NCBI GenBank assembly: GCA_013215465.1
Contig: JABSOW010000021.1
Location: 24,033 to 88,032, forward strand
Direction: 5' to 3'
Length of the DNA stretch: 64,000 bases
Source: Colwellia sp.
Lineage (GTDB): Bacteria > Pseudomonadota > Gammaproteobacteria > Enterobacterales > Alteromonadaceae
Shown: one piece after another, positions 27,131 through 38,008 of the stretch
Layout: each line of letters starts with the position of its first letter
Position numbering within the stretch: position 1 is the stretch's first letter
Notes under the pieces: model-generated
The model's input: only the letters and a program-made list of their open reading frames with translations
Database searches by the model: none
Told to the model about the DNA's origin: nothing
Translations under genes and position numbers: made by a program

Positions 27131-27655
27131 TTAGTTCATAACTACTCACCACATTACTTTAAGCGCTTCCATGATGTAAATTTTAAAGTCAGCTGGTAAT
27201 TATAGACTAGGTTAATAATTATTTATTAAATCATAGAAAAATAATTTAATTAAATAATTTAATTATTGAGTGAATAACTGCATATTTAATCAGGAAATAG
27301 TAAAAATAAGCTGTAGTTATTTAACATAACTGCATAAACAAAAAATCGTGTATACAATCATTTTTACTAACTACAAAAAGATTCGTAGTAAATCAAAAAA
27401 AGTACTCGCAATACATTAAATTTACTCATAAAATCTGTACTATACTATAAAAGCTTTCACTCAAGGTTTTACGAAAAAGCTTTATATAGTTATCAAATAT
27501 CGGTTTTGGATTACATCGTTTGATTAAAATGCGAAATAAAAAATAAAATACTATAGAACTCTTATTCAACTCACCATAAAATATGTGAAGTAAAAATAGA
27601 GTACACCTAAATTATTACAAGCTTTCTATTAAAATAATAGCAAAAGGAAAACGGT
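27131..27655. other. AT-rich intergenic region upstream of the NAD-GDH gene
   Basis: Very AT-rich DNA without any plausible gene on either strand. It must hold the promoter of the NAD-dependent glutamate dehydrogenase gene. I see no clear operator or RNA structure. Confidence 0.5.
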
Positions 27656-30600
27656 ATGGCGTTAGTGAATGGCTCTCCCTCAGTGATACTAAAAAATGTA
27701 GCACAATTAATAAAGAAAAAAGTTCCTCAAGATACAGCCGGTTTAGTCGAGCAATTTGCGACTTTATTATATGGCAATATTTCTTCTCTCGATTTATCAA
27801 ATAGAAATGACAGTGATATGTATGGTGCTACTTTAAGTTTGTGGAGTTCACTCAACGAACATACGGATGACGCACCTATTATTCATGTTTTTAACCCCTC
27901 AGTAAGTCAAAATGGTTGGAAATCAAGTCATACTATTATAGAAGTAATTGTTAAAGACATGCCGTTTTTAGTTGACTCTATTCGCATAGCTTTAAATCGT
28001 TTGGGTCTATCGCCACACCTTATGTTGAATTCGCCATTAAAATTGGTAAGAGGAAAAAATAAAAACATTACCAAACTAGCCTCTAACGTTGATACTAAAT
28101 TTAAAGCAACATCAGAAGAAACCATTTTTTTTATTGAAATAGATAGACAATCCACTAAAGACGAATTAACAACTATAAAAGATGAGCTGTTAAGTGTTGT
28201 TGAAGATATCACGTTAACCGTTAACGATTGGCAACCTATGCTTCAACAATTTAATAGTGTCATTGATGAGATAAAAAAAGCTAAGTTACCCGGTGGTAAA
28301 AAAGCGAAAGATGATACGGTAGAATTTTTGTCATGGTTGGCTAATAATCATTTTACCTTAATGGGTTATCGTTCATACGATGTCATTGCGGTACAAGGGG
28401 ACATTAAACTTGAAGCAAACATTAACTCTAGTCTAGGGTTAATGAAAAACTCTAGTAGTACTACAAATCGCTTAATTTCAAGCTTAAATGAGTCGGGGCG
28501 AGAACTTGCGTTAGGTGAAAACCATCTTATTCTCACCAAAACCAATTCCCGTTCGAGAGTACACAGACCTGCGCAATTAGATTATATCGGTATAAAACGT
28601 TTTGATGACAAAGGTAACGTTATTGGTGAAGAACGTTTTATCGGTTTGTTTGGCTCTGCTTATTACACTAACAGTGCTTTAGATTTACCGTTAATTAAAT
28701 CTAAAGTAAAAGACGTATGTGACTCTTCTGGTTTTGCTAAAGGATCACATGCCTATAAAACCTTGATTAATATTCTCGAAACATACCCTAGAGATGAAAT
28801 ATTACAAAGTAATGTTAATGAATTATTGCAAAATGTATTGGGTATTTTGCAAATGCAAGAGCGTGACTACTGTGGTTTATTTGTGAGGCGTGATGCTTTT
28901 AATCGCTTTTATTCTTGTATGGTTTATGTACCACGTGAGCGTTATAACACTGAGTTACGTGTTGAAACGCAACGCTTGTTACAAGAGGCATTTGGCAGTG
29001 ATGAAGAAGTTGAATTTACTACCTACTTCTCTGAATCAGTGCAAGCAAGAACACATTATATTGTTAAGGTTAAGTCAACGAAAGCAGATATTAACGTGAA
29101 AGAAATTGAAAAGAATTTAAATGAAGCGGCACGAAGCTGGGATGACAAATTAGTCAGTGCCCTGGTTGCTAATAAAGGTGAAGTCGCAGCGAAAGCATTA
29201 AGTCGAAAATATAGTCACTTTCCACAAGCCTATAAAGAAGAAGTATTACCGGGCTCAGCGATTGTTGATATCGAGAAATTAGAAAGAGCAAATTTTTCTG
29301 ATAGTTTAGAAATGTTGTTTTACCAACCGTTAGAAGAAAAAAAGGGCAGTCGTTTTGTAAAATTAAAACTATTCCATAAAGGCAACCCAATTCATCTCTC
29401 TGACATATTACCGATATTAGAAAACTTTGGCTTACGTGTTATTGGTGAAAGCCCCTATGCAATTAAAACATCGGACGGAGAAACTTACTGGATTTTAGAT
29501 TTCTCGATGCTTATCACTGGTGACAGCGATTTTGATTTGTACACAGTAAGAATACTTTTCCAAGATGCCTTTGCTAAAGTGTGGCAGGGTGATTTAGAAG
29601 ATGATGGCTTTAACCGCTTAGTATTAGGTGCAGGGCTTGAAGGTCGTTGTGTTTCAATTTTACGCGCCTATGCTAAATATGAGCGTCAAATTGGTGGTCG
29701 CTTTAGTCAAAATTATATTGAAAATACCTTTGCTCGTTATCCTAGCATTGCGCAATTATTAATTAATTTATTTATCCAACGCTTTGATCCTCATAATAAA
29801 TCAACTGAGACGGTAAAAGCTAAAGCGCATACCAAATTGTTAGAGTCAATCGAAGAGTCATTAGATAATGTTGCTAACCTAGACGATGATCGTATTATTC
29901 GACGGTTTATTGAAATGATCAGTGCCACCATTCGTACTAACTATTTCCAAGTGGATAAACTGATGGGCGAGAAACCGTATATCTCGTTTAAAATTGTTCC
30001 AGAAAAAATTAGTGAAATGCCAAAACCAGTACCAAAATTTGAAATATTTGTATATTCTCCACAAGTTGAAGGAGTACATTTACGCGGCGGTAAAGTTGCT
30101 CGCGGTGGCTTACGTTGGTCAGACAGACGTGAAGATTTCCGCACAGAAGTATTAGGCCTTGTTAAAGCACAGCAAGTTAAAAATACCGTCATAGTGCCGG
30201 TAGGTGCTAAAGGTGGCTTTGTTTGTAAACAATTACCAAATGGCACTCGCCAAGAAATATTTGAAGCGGGCAAGGAATGTTATCGCACTTTTATTCGTGC
30301 TTTATTAGACATTACTGACAATATTGTTAACGGTGAAGTAGTTCCTCCTGTCGATGTGGTACGCCTTGATGACGACGATGCTTATCTTGTTGTGGCTGCG
30401 GATAAAGGAACGGCAACTTTCTCTGATATTGCCAATGGTATCTCTGATGAATATAACTTTTGGTTAGGGGATGCTTTTGCCTCTGGTGGTAGCGTAGGTT
30501 ATGATCATAAAGCCATGGGCATTACCGCAAAAGGTGCTTGGGAGTCGGTCAAACGTCACTTTAGGGAAATGGATATTGATTGCCAAAGTACAGATTTTAC

Positions 30601-32524
30601 CTGTATTGCCATTGGTGATATGGCGGGAGATGTATTTGGTAATGGCATGTTGTTATCAAAGCATATTCGTTTACAAGCTGCATTCAATCACATGCATATT
30701 TTTATCGACCCTAATCCGGACTCTGCGAAAACCTACCCAGAACGTGAACGATTATTTAATTTGCCTGGCTGTAGCTGGGAAGATTACAACAAAGCGTTAA
30801 TTTCACAAGGTGGAGGCATTTTTAGCCGCCAGGTAAAATCGATAAAATTAACCCCGCAAATCAAAAAAATGGTTGGTACGCAAAAGCAAAGCATGTCACC
30901 TAATGATTTGATCCAAGCAATTTTGACTATGGAAGTTGACTTGTTATGGAATGGGGGGATTGGTACTTATGTTAAAAGCACTAAAGAAACCCATTTAGAA
31001 GTAGGTGATAGAGCAAACGATGCCTTAAGAATTAATGGCAGTGAACTACAAGCTAAAATTGTTGGTGAAGGTGGTAATTTAGGTTTAACTCAACTTGGCC
31101 GTATTGAATTTGCCGCTAATGGTGGCCGTATTAATACCGATGCAATTGATAATGCCGGTGGTGTAGATTGTTCAGATAATGAAGTTAATATAAAAATATT
31201 ACTTAATAGCTTAGTACAAAACGGTGATTTAACTGTTAAACAACGTAATAAGTTACTTCATGATATGACCGAAGAAGTAGGTGATTTAGTTATTGAAGAT
31301 TGTTATCGCCAAACACACTCCCTATCTATTACTGCCATGCGTGGTGTTAATCAATTGCAAGAGCAAGTACGCTTTATTCATGAGTTAGAGCGTGCAGGTA
31401 AGCTAGATAGAGCATTAGAGTTTATTCCTGATGATGAAGAAATTTCAGATAGATTAGCGAAAGGTAATGGCTTAACTCGTCCTGAACTTGCTGTTTTACT
31501 TGCTTATAGCAAAATGGTACTTAAAGAAGATCTAGTTCATAAAGATATAACGGATAACCCTTATCATAACCGATTATTAATTGCTGCTTTTCCGAAGCAG
31601 TTGCGTGATCAATATCAAAATGAGATGCAGCAACATCCGTTGCGTGCAGAAATTATTGCTACTAAATTAGCCAATAAAATTGGTAATGATATGGGCTTTA
31701 ATTTTGTTAATCGTATGCAAGAAGAGACAGGCGCAACAGTGGTTGAAATAGCTAATGGTTACACTATGGCTTGTGCGGTATTTGAGTTAGAAGAATTCTG
31801 GCAACAAATTGAAATATTAAATAATAAAATTTCAACCGCAATACAAACAGAAATGTTATTTCAATACCGTCGTACAGTAAGAAGAGCAACGCGTTGGTTC
31901 TTACGTCATCGTAATAAAGCAGTTTCTATAGAACAATCAATAGCGCTATACCAACCAACATTTACTATCTTATCTAAAAAGCTTAATGATTTTATTATTA
32001 AAGAAGAAGCAGAGCAGATGCAACGAGTTGCCGATGATTTGATGGTTGCGGGTGTACCTAAAGTAGTCTCGCAACGTATCTCGCAATTAAGTACTATTTT
32101 TTCCGTATTAGATATTGCCGAAATAGCAGAGCAAGAAGGTAAAGATGTTAATGTTGTTGCTAGTTTGTACTTTAAACTGGGCGTTCGTTTAGAGCTACAT
32201 TGGTTCTTAGACCAAATAACTCGTCAGGCGGTAGCTAACCATTGGCAAGCACTTGCTAGAGCATCTTTTAGAGAAGAGCTTGACTGGCAGCAACGCTCAT
32301 TAACAACTGTTGTCTTGCAATGTGACTGTGATGCGAAAATTGAAGATCTTGATAGCATGCTTGATGCTTGGATGGAAACGAACGAGCAGCCCATTACTCG
32401 TTGGCAACATATTTTAGCTGACTTTAAAGTAGGGCAAACTCATGAGTTTGCTAAGTTCTCAGTAGCTTTGCGAGAACTTATGCTCTTAAGTCTAAACTGT
32501 CAAAAAGTATCGTATTCAAGTTAG
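27656..32524 (+). CDS. gdhB: NAD-specific glutamate dehydrogenase, large (180-kDa type)
   Basis: A 1622-residue enzyme that deaminates glutamate to 2-oxoglutarate with NAD+, feeding amino acids into the TCA cycle. The N-terminal 700 residues are the regulatory ACT-containing region of the large class. The catalytic domain starts near 790 with LRGGKVARGGLRWSDRREDF and continues with PVGAKGGFV, GDMAGDVFGNGMLLS and GEGGNLGLTQLGRIEFA, which covers substrate Lys and nucleotide-binding elements. A helical C-terminal domain ends the protein. The ATG follows AAAGGAAAA. The gene stands alone between a long AT-rich region and a terminator. The symbol follows Pseudomonas usage. Confidence 0.95.
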   Translation: MALVNGSPSVILKNVAQLIKKKVPQDTAGLVEQFATLLYGNISSLDLSNRNDSDMYGATLSLWSSLNEHTDDAPIIHVFNPSVSQNGWKSSHTIIEVIVKDMPFLVDSIRIALNRLGLSPHLMLNSPLKLVRGKNKNITKLASNVDTKFKATSEETIFFIEIDRQSTKDELTTIKDELLSVVEDITLTVNDWQPMLQQFNSVIDEIKKAKLPGGKKAKDDTVEFLSWLANNHFTLMGYRSYDVIAVQGDIKLEANINSSLGLMKNSSSTTNRLISSLNESGRELALGENHLILTKTNSRSRVHRPAQLDYIGIKRFDDKGNVIGEERFIGLFGSAYYTNSALDLPLIKSKVKDVCDSSGFAKGSHAYKTLINILETYPRDEILQSNVNELLQNVLGILQMQERDYCGLFVRRDAFNRFYSCMVYVPRERYNTELRVETQRLLQEAFGSDEEVEFTTYFSESVQARTHYIVKVKSTKADINVKEIEKNLNEAARSWDDKLVSALVANKGEVAAKALSRKYSHFPQAYKEEVLPGSAIVDIEKLERANFSDSLEMLFYQPLEEKKGSRFVKLKLFHKGNPIHLSDILPILENFGLRVIGESPYAIKTSDGETYWILDFSMLITGDSDFDLYTVRILFQDAFAKVWQGDLEDDGFNRLVLGAGLEGRCVSILRAYAKYERQIGGRFSQNYIENTFARYPSIAQLLINLFIQRFDPHNKSTETVKAKAHTKLLESIEESLDNVANLDDDRIIRRFIEMISATIRTNYFQVDKLMGEKPYISFKIVPEKISEMPKPVPKFEIFVYSPQVEGVHLRGGKVARGGLRWSDRREDFRTEVLGLVKAQQVKNTVIVPVGAKGGFVCKQLPNGTRQEIFEAGKECYRTFIRALLDITDNIVNGEVVPPVDVVRLDDDDAYLVVAADKGTATFSDIANGISDEYNFWLGDAFASGGSVGYDHKAMGITAKGAWESVKRHFREMDIDCQSTDFTCIAIGDMAGDVFGNGMLLSKHIRLQAAFNHMHIFIDPNPDSAKTYPERERLFNLPGCSWEDYNKALISQGGGIFSRQVKSIKLTPQIKKMVGTQKQSMSPNDLIQAILTMEVDLLWNGGIGTYVKSTKETHLEVGDRANDALRINGSELQAKIVGEGGNLGLTQLGRIEFAANGGRINTDAIDNAGGVDCSDNEVNIKILLNSLVQNGDLTVKQRNKLLHDMTEEVGDLVIEDCYRQTHSLSITAMRGVNQLQEQVRFIHELERAGKLDRALEFIPDDEEISDRLAKGNGLTRPELAVLLAYSKMVLKEDLVHKDITDNPYHNRLLIAAFPKQLRDQYQNEMQQHPLRAEIIATKLANKIGNDMGFNFVNRMQEETGATVVEIANGYTMACAVFELEEFWQQIEILNNKISTAIQTEMLFQYRRTVRRATRWFLRHRNKAVSIEQSIALYQPTFTILSKKLNDFIIKEEAEQMQRVADDLMVAGVPKVVSQRISQLSTIFSVLDIAEIAEQEGKDVNVVASLYFKLGVRLELHWFLDQITRQAVANHWQALARASFREELDWQQRSLTTVVLQCDCDAKIEDLDSMLDAWMETNEQPITRWQHILADFKVGQTHEFAKFSVALRELMLLSLNCQKVSYSS

Positions 32525-32596
32525 TGACTTAAAGCTGCTTTTAATCACGTGGTATTAATAATTAAAAGCAATTTTAAAAAGTATACTTAGCTGATA

Positions 32597-32637
32597 AAAT
32601 CCCCGCTTAACTGATCAAAGTTAAGTGGGGATTTTTA
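32597..32637 (+). terminator. Terminator after the NAD-GDH gene
   Basis: AAAATCCCCGCTTAAC and GTTAAGTGGGGATTTT form a long stem with one mismatch and end in a T-run, 75 bp after the stop codon and 37 bp before pyrD. Confidence 0.9.
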
Positions 32638-32673
32638 TTTCCAGCTATCAATAGATGACTAATTAGAGGTTTT

Positions 32674-33696
32674 ATGTTTTATTCTGCCATTCGTAAAGTG
32701 TTGTTTCAGTTTGATGCTGAAACCATTCATGAGTTAACAATTAAAGGGTTAAAAAGTACGGGTTCAACACCGTTGAATGCTTTGTATAAGCAACGTGTTA
32801 CCAATAAACCAGTAACAGTCATGGGAATTGAATTCCCTAATTCATTAGGCTTGGCAGCAGGTTTAGATAAAAATGGCGAGTGTATTAATGCCTTTGCTGC
32901 TATGGGATTTGGTTTTATTGAAGTGGGTACTGTTACACCGCGCCCACAGCCAGGAAACCCTAAGCCGCGTATTTTTCGAATACCAGAAGCGAACGCAATT
33001 ATTAACCGTATGGGTTTTAATAATAAAGGTGTTGATTACTTAGTATCACAAGTTCGTGCGGCAAAATTTAGCGGTGTTTTAGGCATTAATATTGGCAAAA
33101 ATAAAGATACAGCGGAAGAAAATGCGAAAGATGATTATATTCACTGTATGCGTAAGGTATATGATTTTGCCACTTATATAACGATAAATATTTCATCACC
33201 TAATACGCCAGGTTTACGCTCGTTACAATATGGCGATGCATTAAATGAATTGTTATCAGCACTAAAAGCAGAACAGACACAATTAGCAAAGCAATATAAT
33301 AAATATGTCCCTATTGCGGTAAAAATAGCGCCAGATTTAACCGAAGATGAAGTTATTTCTATTGCGCAAAGCTTAGTTGATAATAATATTGATGGTGTTA
33401 TTGCTACCAATACCACCTTATCTCGAGAAGGCGTTGAAGGACTTGAACATGGTAGTGAACAAGGTGGTCTAAGTGGTGCGCCAGTTAAAGATAAAAGTAC
33501 TACTGTGATAAGTATATTAGCCAAAGCGTTAGATAGTAAGTTACCCATCATAGGGGTTGGTGGCATTGCTTCGAGTAATGATGCGAATGAAAAACTAGCC
33601 GCTGGTGCTAGTTTAGTGCAAGTATATACTGGCTTTATTTACCAAGGCCCCCCTTTGGTGAAAGAGATAGTGAATGGCTTACGAGTTTCTTCTTAA
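32674..33696 (+). CDS. pyrD: Dihydroorotate dehydrogenase (quinone), class 2
   Basis: A 340-residue membrane-associated flavoenzyme of pyrimidine synthesis that oxidises dihydroorotate to orotate with quinone as acceptor. The N-terminal helix pair ([22 protein letters not shown]) is the class 2 membrane/quinone module. [44 protein letters not shown] with the catalytic Ser, and [11 protein letters not shown] are FMN- and substrate-site motifs. The gene converges on the TonB-dependent receptor gene with only 2 bp between them. Confidence 0.97.
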   Translation: MFYSAIRKVLFQFDAETIHELTIKGLKSTGSTPLNALYKQRVTNKPVTVMGIEFPNSLGLAAGLDKNGECINAFAAMGFGFIEVGTVTPRPQPGNPKPRIFRIPEANAIINRMGFNNKGVDYLVSQVRAAKFSGVLGINIGKNKDTAEENAKDDYIHCMRKVYDFATYITINISSPNTPGLRSLQYGDALNELLSALKAEQTQLAKQYNKYVPIAVKIAPDLTEDEVISIAQSLVDNNIDGVIATNTTLSREGVEGLEHGSEQGGLSGAPVKDKSTTVISILAKALDSKLPIIGVGGIASSNDANEKLAAGASLVQVYTGFIYQGPPLVKEIVNGLRVSS

Positions 33697-33698
33697 GT

Positions 33699-35849
33699 TT
33701 AAAAGTTATATTCAACGGTAATAAAAGCAAGGCGTCCAATTTGGGGCGCTTTGTTAAAAGCAACAGCAGCGTTAGCAAATGCTGCATGGTAATGTTTTTC
33801 ATCAAATAGGTTGTTGACTGTTAATTTTACCGCTAAATTATCGGTGACTTGAGCTTCAGCGTGTAAGTCTACTACGAAATAACTATCAATCTCGGCTCTT
33901 TTATCCTGACTAATTACTTCATTACTGGTGGTACTACTTACCCAACGTAAGGTTGGGCTTAATATATAGCTATAATGGTTAGTTTGATAGTTAAAAGTTA
34001 CACCTGTTTTTATTTTATAATAGGCGATTAAAGGTAAGTTTGTTTTAACTTCTTGCTTAGTTAATTCTCCATCTATATAAGATAATGCTAACCAATATTC
34101 AGTGCTGCCTTGGTTATAACTAATCGTTGAGTTAATTGAAATATCAATACCGTATATGGTTGATTTTCCACTGTTTTTAAATGAACTAGTGCTAGTTAAG
34201 TATGCGCCTGAAATCGCTTGCTGTGCTACATCATCATCTGATTTTATGATGATATTATTGGTTTTGTTATAAAAGGGTGCAAATTTAATGGTACTTTGTG
34301 GAGTAAACCAATGTTCATAATTTAGCTCTAAGCTTTTTAACGTTTCCGGTTGTAGTTGCTCATTTGGTATATTAAAAGGTGTATTTGAGCTACTTAGCCA
34401 TTCACCATGTTCATTTTTTTCACCGCTAAAGGAGCCAAAGCTATTAAATACTTGGCTAGAAGGAGGGGCTAAAAAAGAATGGGCATACAATAATTTAAAA
34501 ACATTATGTGAATCAGCTTGATAAATAGTGCTTAACCTAGGAGTCACTGTGTCGCCATAAAGGCTATGGTGATCATAACGAATGCCGCTAACTTGTCGCC
34601 ATTTATCGTTAACTTTCCAATTATCTTGTAGATATACACCGGAATTTTCATCTCGGTGTTGAAAAAATTCAACGCTAAGTTCAGTATTAGGGTAAAAAAG
34701 TGCTTGTTTGTCCGGTTTTTTTTCTGTTTCATAAGGGCTAGGTAAATTAGGGCTGCGTGGAATAATATCAAAATAATCATAAACGAATCCGCCAGATAAT
34801 AAATGAGACGAATTAAGTTGATAGGTAAAATCTTGATTTAAGCTATAACGTGCAGTACGGCCATATTTATATTGTTTAGTAAAATCAGTAAAAAAATTAT
34901 TAACATGACTAGCATTACCTAAAGTAAAGAGTTGATAGGTAATTAATGTTTTGGCTTGTAAGCTGTCGTTGAATGAATAACTAAAATTTGCGTACATATT
35001 AGTTAAACTTTCTTCCAGAGAACTATGAGCAAAACTTGAAGAGGTAGGAGTAGCGGTGAAGTCTGATGAGTAGGTGATTTTAGAATGGAATACTCCAATA
35101 CTAAAGTGTTCACTTATGCTGGCATCGGCAAAAAATTGGAAGTTTTCTGTATTCTTAAAATTATAGTCTATGGCGTTATCATTATACAATTCAGGATAAA
35201 TATCCGCAAAATTTAGCTCTTGGCTATAATGACCTTGTAAGCCAAAATTTATATAAACACCATTATTGAAAAGCTGGCTATACTGTGCATTTCCATTGAG
35301 GTAATGTGCATCACCTACAGACAGTGATAGTTTTGAATATTCGATATTATTTTTATCAGATGAAATGATATTAATGACACCCGCAAAAGCATCAGCGCCA
35401 TAACTTACTGCAGCGGGGCCGATTAACACTTCAACTTGTTTTGCTAAATAAAGTGGATAGTTATTAGCGATGGCATTGATTTCACCGGCCGGTGTGGATA
35501 GTCGCACACCGTCTTTTAATATAAGAAATTTGTTATTGCTACTAGCTCCCCGCATGGTGATCACATTGTAATTGCCAATAGCAGCATATTCTTGTAAATC
35601 AACACTCGGTAGGTTTCTTATTAAATCTTCAAGGTTTTTATAGCCACGGTCGTTAATTTGTTTGGCGGTAATTATATAAATATTAGCGGGGGAATCGACA
35701 ACTTTTTCAAGATACTTTGAAGAGGTTGTCACTTGCGGATGCAGTAAAGCTTGCAAAGATAAATTTAAATAGTCATCTTCTTTTGCATAAGTCTGAGTAA
35801 TTAAACAAGTGTGACTAATAACGATTAAGGCGAGAATTTTTTTTATCAT
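33699..35849 (-). CDS. TonB-dependent outer-membrane receptor
   Basis: A receptor of about 716 residues that takes up a ligand across the outer membrane with TonB energy. After a signal peptide (to about TYA-KEDDYL) comes the plug domain with NIYIITAKQINDRGYKNLEDLIRNLPSV, then VITMRGASSNNKFLILKDGVR and VEVLIGPAAVSYGADAFAGVINIIS. The 22-strand barrel ends in FITVEYNF. The layout resembles the catecholate-siderophore/cobalamin class, but the ligand cannot be told from sequence. I place the start at the ATG at 35849, not the in-frame TTG at 35876, because a Fur-box-like sequence covers that upstream part. Confidence 0.85.
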   Translation of the reverse strand: MIKKILALIVISHTCLITQTYAKEDDYLNLSLQALLHPQVTTSSKYLEKVVDSPANIYIITAKQINDRGYKNLEDLIRNLPSVDLQEYAAIGNYNVITMRGASSNNKFLILKDGVRLSTPAGEINAIANNYPLYLAKQVEVLIGPAAVSYGADAFAGVINIISSDKNNIEYSKLSLSVGDAHYLNGNAQYSQLFNNGVYINFGLQGHYSQELNFADIYPELYNDNAIDYNFKNTENFQFFADASISEHFSIGVFHSKITYSSDFTATPTSSSFAHSSLEESLTNMYANFSYSFNDSLQAKTLITYQLFTLGNASHVNNFFTDFTKQYKYGRTARYSLNQDFTYQLNSSHLLSGGFVYDYFDIIPRSPNLPSPYETEKKPDKQALFYPNTELSVEFFQHRDENSGVYLQDNWKVNDKWRQVSGIRYDHHSLYGDTVTPRLSTIYQADSHNVFKLLYAHSFLAPPSSQVFNSFGSFSGEKNEHGEWLSSSNTPFNIPNEQLQPETLKSLELNYEHWFTPQSTIKFAPFYNKTNNIIIKSDDDVAQQAISGAYLTSTSSFKNSGKSTIYGIDISINSTISYNQGSTEYWLALSYIDGELTKQEVKTNLPLIAYYKIKTGVTFNYQTNHYSYILSPTLRWVSSTTSNEVISQDKRAEIDSYFVVDLHAEAQVTDNLAVKLTVNNLFDEKHYHAAFANAAVAFNKAPQIGRLAFITVEYNF

Positions 35850-35861
35850 AAAATTATTTTT

Positions 35862-35880
35862 ATTAGTGATAATCAATAAA
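35862..35880. promoter_or_regulatory. Possible Fur box upstream of the TonB-dependent receptor gene
   Basis: ATTAGTGATAATCAATAAA matches the 19-bp Fur consensus at 13 of 19 positions by my count, including the uninterrupted core TGATAATCA. It lies 13 bp upstream of the chosen ATG, where bound Fur would block initiation. This would make the receptor iron-repressed. AT-rich DNA produces chance matches, so the support is moderate. Confidence 0.4.
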
Positions 35881-36002
35881 TTAATTTTAGTATAAATTAT
35901 TTTTAACGCAAGAAATTCGTTATATTTTAAGATGATAACATAGCAATGGTACTAAATTATTGCTCTACTCAGAACTACAAATTACTCCATGTGGCTTAAC
36001 AA

Positions 36003-36041
36003 TAAAAAAAGGCTTACTAAATTATAGTAAGCCTTTTATTA
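36003..36041 (-). terminator. Terminator after asnB
   Basis: AAAAGGCTTACTA and TAGTAAGCCTTTT form the stem; read on the minus strand it ends in a run of seven T. It lies 26 bp behind the asnB stop codon. Confidence 0.9.
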
Positions 36042-36066
36042 TTGTTGATTGTCTTAAGAAAGGTAA

Positions 36067-37731
36067 TTAATAACTTTCGTTATGTACACTTAATACTGCG
36101 CGACCTGATGGATCAGCATTATTTCGGAAGCTTTCATCCCAGGCTAAGGCTTCTTCTGTACTACAAGCAACAGACTTGCCACCCATAACACAATCAGCAG
36201 CAGTAACTAACGGATATTTTTCTTCAAAAACAGTGCGGTAGTAATAACCTTCTTTGTTATCAGGTGTATTTACTGGGAACCTAATGTGAGCATTTTCAAG
36301 TTGTTGATCAGTAACAAGTGCTTCCACATGAACTTTTAAGCCATCAATCCAAGAATAACCTACACCGTCTGAGAATTGCTCTTTTTGACGCCATAAGATT
36401 TCTTTTGGTAAATAACCTTCAAAAGATGAGCGTAAAATCGCTTTTTCCATTTTTCCATTGCCACACATTTTATCTTCAGGGTTGATGCGCATGGCAACAT
36501 CCATAAAGTGTTTATCTAAAAATGGTACACGGGCTTCAATGCCCCAAGCTGACATTGATTTGTTAGCGCGTAAACAATCAAACTTATGGAGACGGTCGAG
36601 TTTACGAATTAATTCTTCATGGAATTCTTGAGCATTAGGCGCTTTATGGAAGTATAAATAACCACCAAATATTTCATCAGCACCTTCACCAGAAAGTACC
36701 ATTTTAATGCCCATGGCTTTAATTTTACGTGCCATTAAATACATAGGAGTAGAAGCACGAATAGTGGTTACATCATAAGTTTCTAAATGATAAATAACTT
36801 CTTTTAAGGCATCAATACCTTCTTGCTCGGTAAAAACAATACTGTGATGAATAGTGCCAATACTGTCTGCAACAGTTTGTGCGGCAATTAAATCAGGAGA
36901 GCCTTCTAAACCACAGGCAAATGAATGTACTTTTGGCCACCAAGCTTCAGATAAATCATTTTCTTCAATGCGGCGTGCCGCAAATTTTTGCGTAATAGCA
37001 GAAATTAATGAAGAATCTAAACCACCGGATAATAATACTCCGTAAGGTACATCAGTCATCAAATGACTTTTTACAGATTCTTCTAATGCTTCGCGAATTT
37101 TTGTTTTGCTGGTGGTGTTATCTTTAATCGCTGCATAATCTTGCCAGTTACGTTTGTAATAACGTTCTAATTTACCAACACGGCTATCTAAAATATGCCC
37201 AGGAGGAAATTCACTTACTGTTTTACAAATTGGCATAAGTGCTTTCATTTCTGAGGCAATATAAAAGTTACCATCAGCATCGTAGCCAGTGTAAAGAGGA
37301 ATAATACCGATATGATCACGGGCAATTAAATAAGAATTATCCGTTTCATTATAAACAATAAAAGCAAACATTCCCTGCAATTTATCAACAAAACCTGTAC
37401 CAAATTCTTTATATAACGGCAGTATCACTTCACAGTCAGAAGCTGTTTTGAAATCAAAATCTACGGTAAGTTCAGCTTCTAAAGCTTTATGGTTATATAT
37501 TTCACCGTTAACGGCAAGTACGTGAGTTTTGTTTTCGTTATATAGCGGTTGAGCACCATGCTCAGTATCAACAATAGATAAACGTTCATGCACTAATATG
37601 GCATTATCACAGCTGTATATACCTGACCAATCGGGTCCACGGTGACGTAATAGGCGAGAACATTCTAAAGCGGTTGGACGAAGTGCTTGTGCACCTGTTT
37701 TTATATCTAGTATACCAAAGATTGAACACAT
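36067..37731 (-). CDS. asnB: Asparagine synthetase B, glutamine-hydrolysing
   Basis: A 554-residue enzyme, exactly the length of E. coli AsnB, that makes asparagine from aspartate, ATP and glutamine. The N-terminal glutaminase starts MCSIFGIL with the nucleophile Cys2 exposed after Met removal, and has RHRGPDWSG and NGEIYNH. The synthetase domain carries the PP-loop LLSGGLDSSLI and later LSGEGADEIFGGYLYF. It stands alone and is transcribed toward its own terminator. About 275 bp separate it from the divergent TlpA-led operon. Confidence 0.97.
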   Translation of the reverse strand: MCSIFGILDIKTGAQALRPTALECSRLLRHRGPDWSGIYSCDNAILVHERLSIVDTEHGAQPLYNENKTHVLAVNGEIYNHKALEAELTVDFDFKTASDCEVILPLYKEFGTGFVDKLQGMFAFIVYNETDNSYLIARDHIGIIPLYTGYDADGNFYIASEMKALMPICKTVSEFPPGHILDSRVGKLERYYKRNWQDYAAIKDNTTSKTKIREALEESVKSHLMTDVPYGVLLSGGLDSSLISAITQKFAARRIEENDLSEAWWPKVHSFACGLEGSPDLIAAQTVADSIGTIHHSIVFTEQEGIDALKEVIYHLETYDVTTIRASTPMYLMARKIKAMGIKMVLSGEGADEIFGGYLYFHKAPNAQEFHEELIRKLDRLHKFDCLRANKSMSAWGIEARVPFLDKHFMDVAMRINPEDKMCGNGKMEKAILRSSFEGYLPKEILWRQKEQFSDGVGYSWIDGLKVHVEALVTDQQLENAHIRFPVNTPDNKEGYYYRTVFEEKYPLVTAADCVMGGKSVACSTEEALAWDESFRNNADPSGRAVLSVHNESY

Positions 37732-38008
37732 TGAAGCGCTACTCCTTTAATTAATAGTAAGTCAAATTGTGAGTTTTCTTGTTAGAGATTAGTGTAAAAC
37801 ACTAATTAATGACACTTTGCCAGTTCTGCTATAAAAATCAACCTTATTATTAATTATTCGTAAAATAAAAGATAATTTGCCGATTTTAACCGCATATTAC
37901 TGTCAATATCTGAAAACTTCATGATTCTTAAGCCTTCGTTAAGAAAACAGAGTTAATGTATGGTTTAATTAATGAATCAGTCAATTACTCTTTGTATTAG
38001 GTGCCGGT

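Noticed and set aside
28890..30800. Several open frames of 69-110 codons inside the NAD-GDH gene on both strands
   Set aside because: They are out-of-frame shadows of a long, clearly conserved coding sequence.
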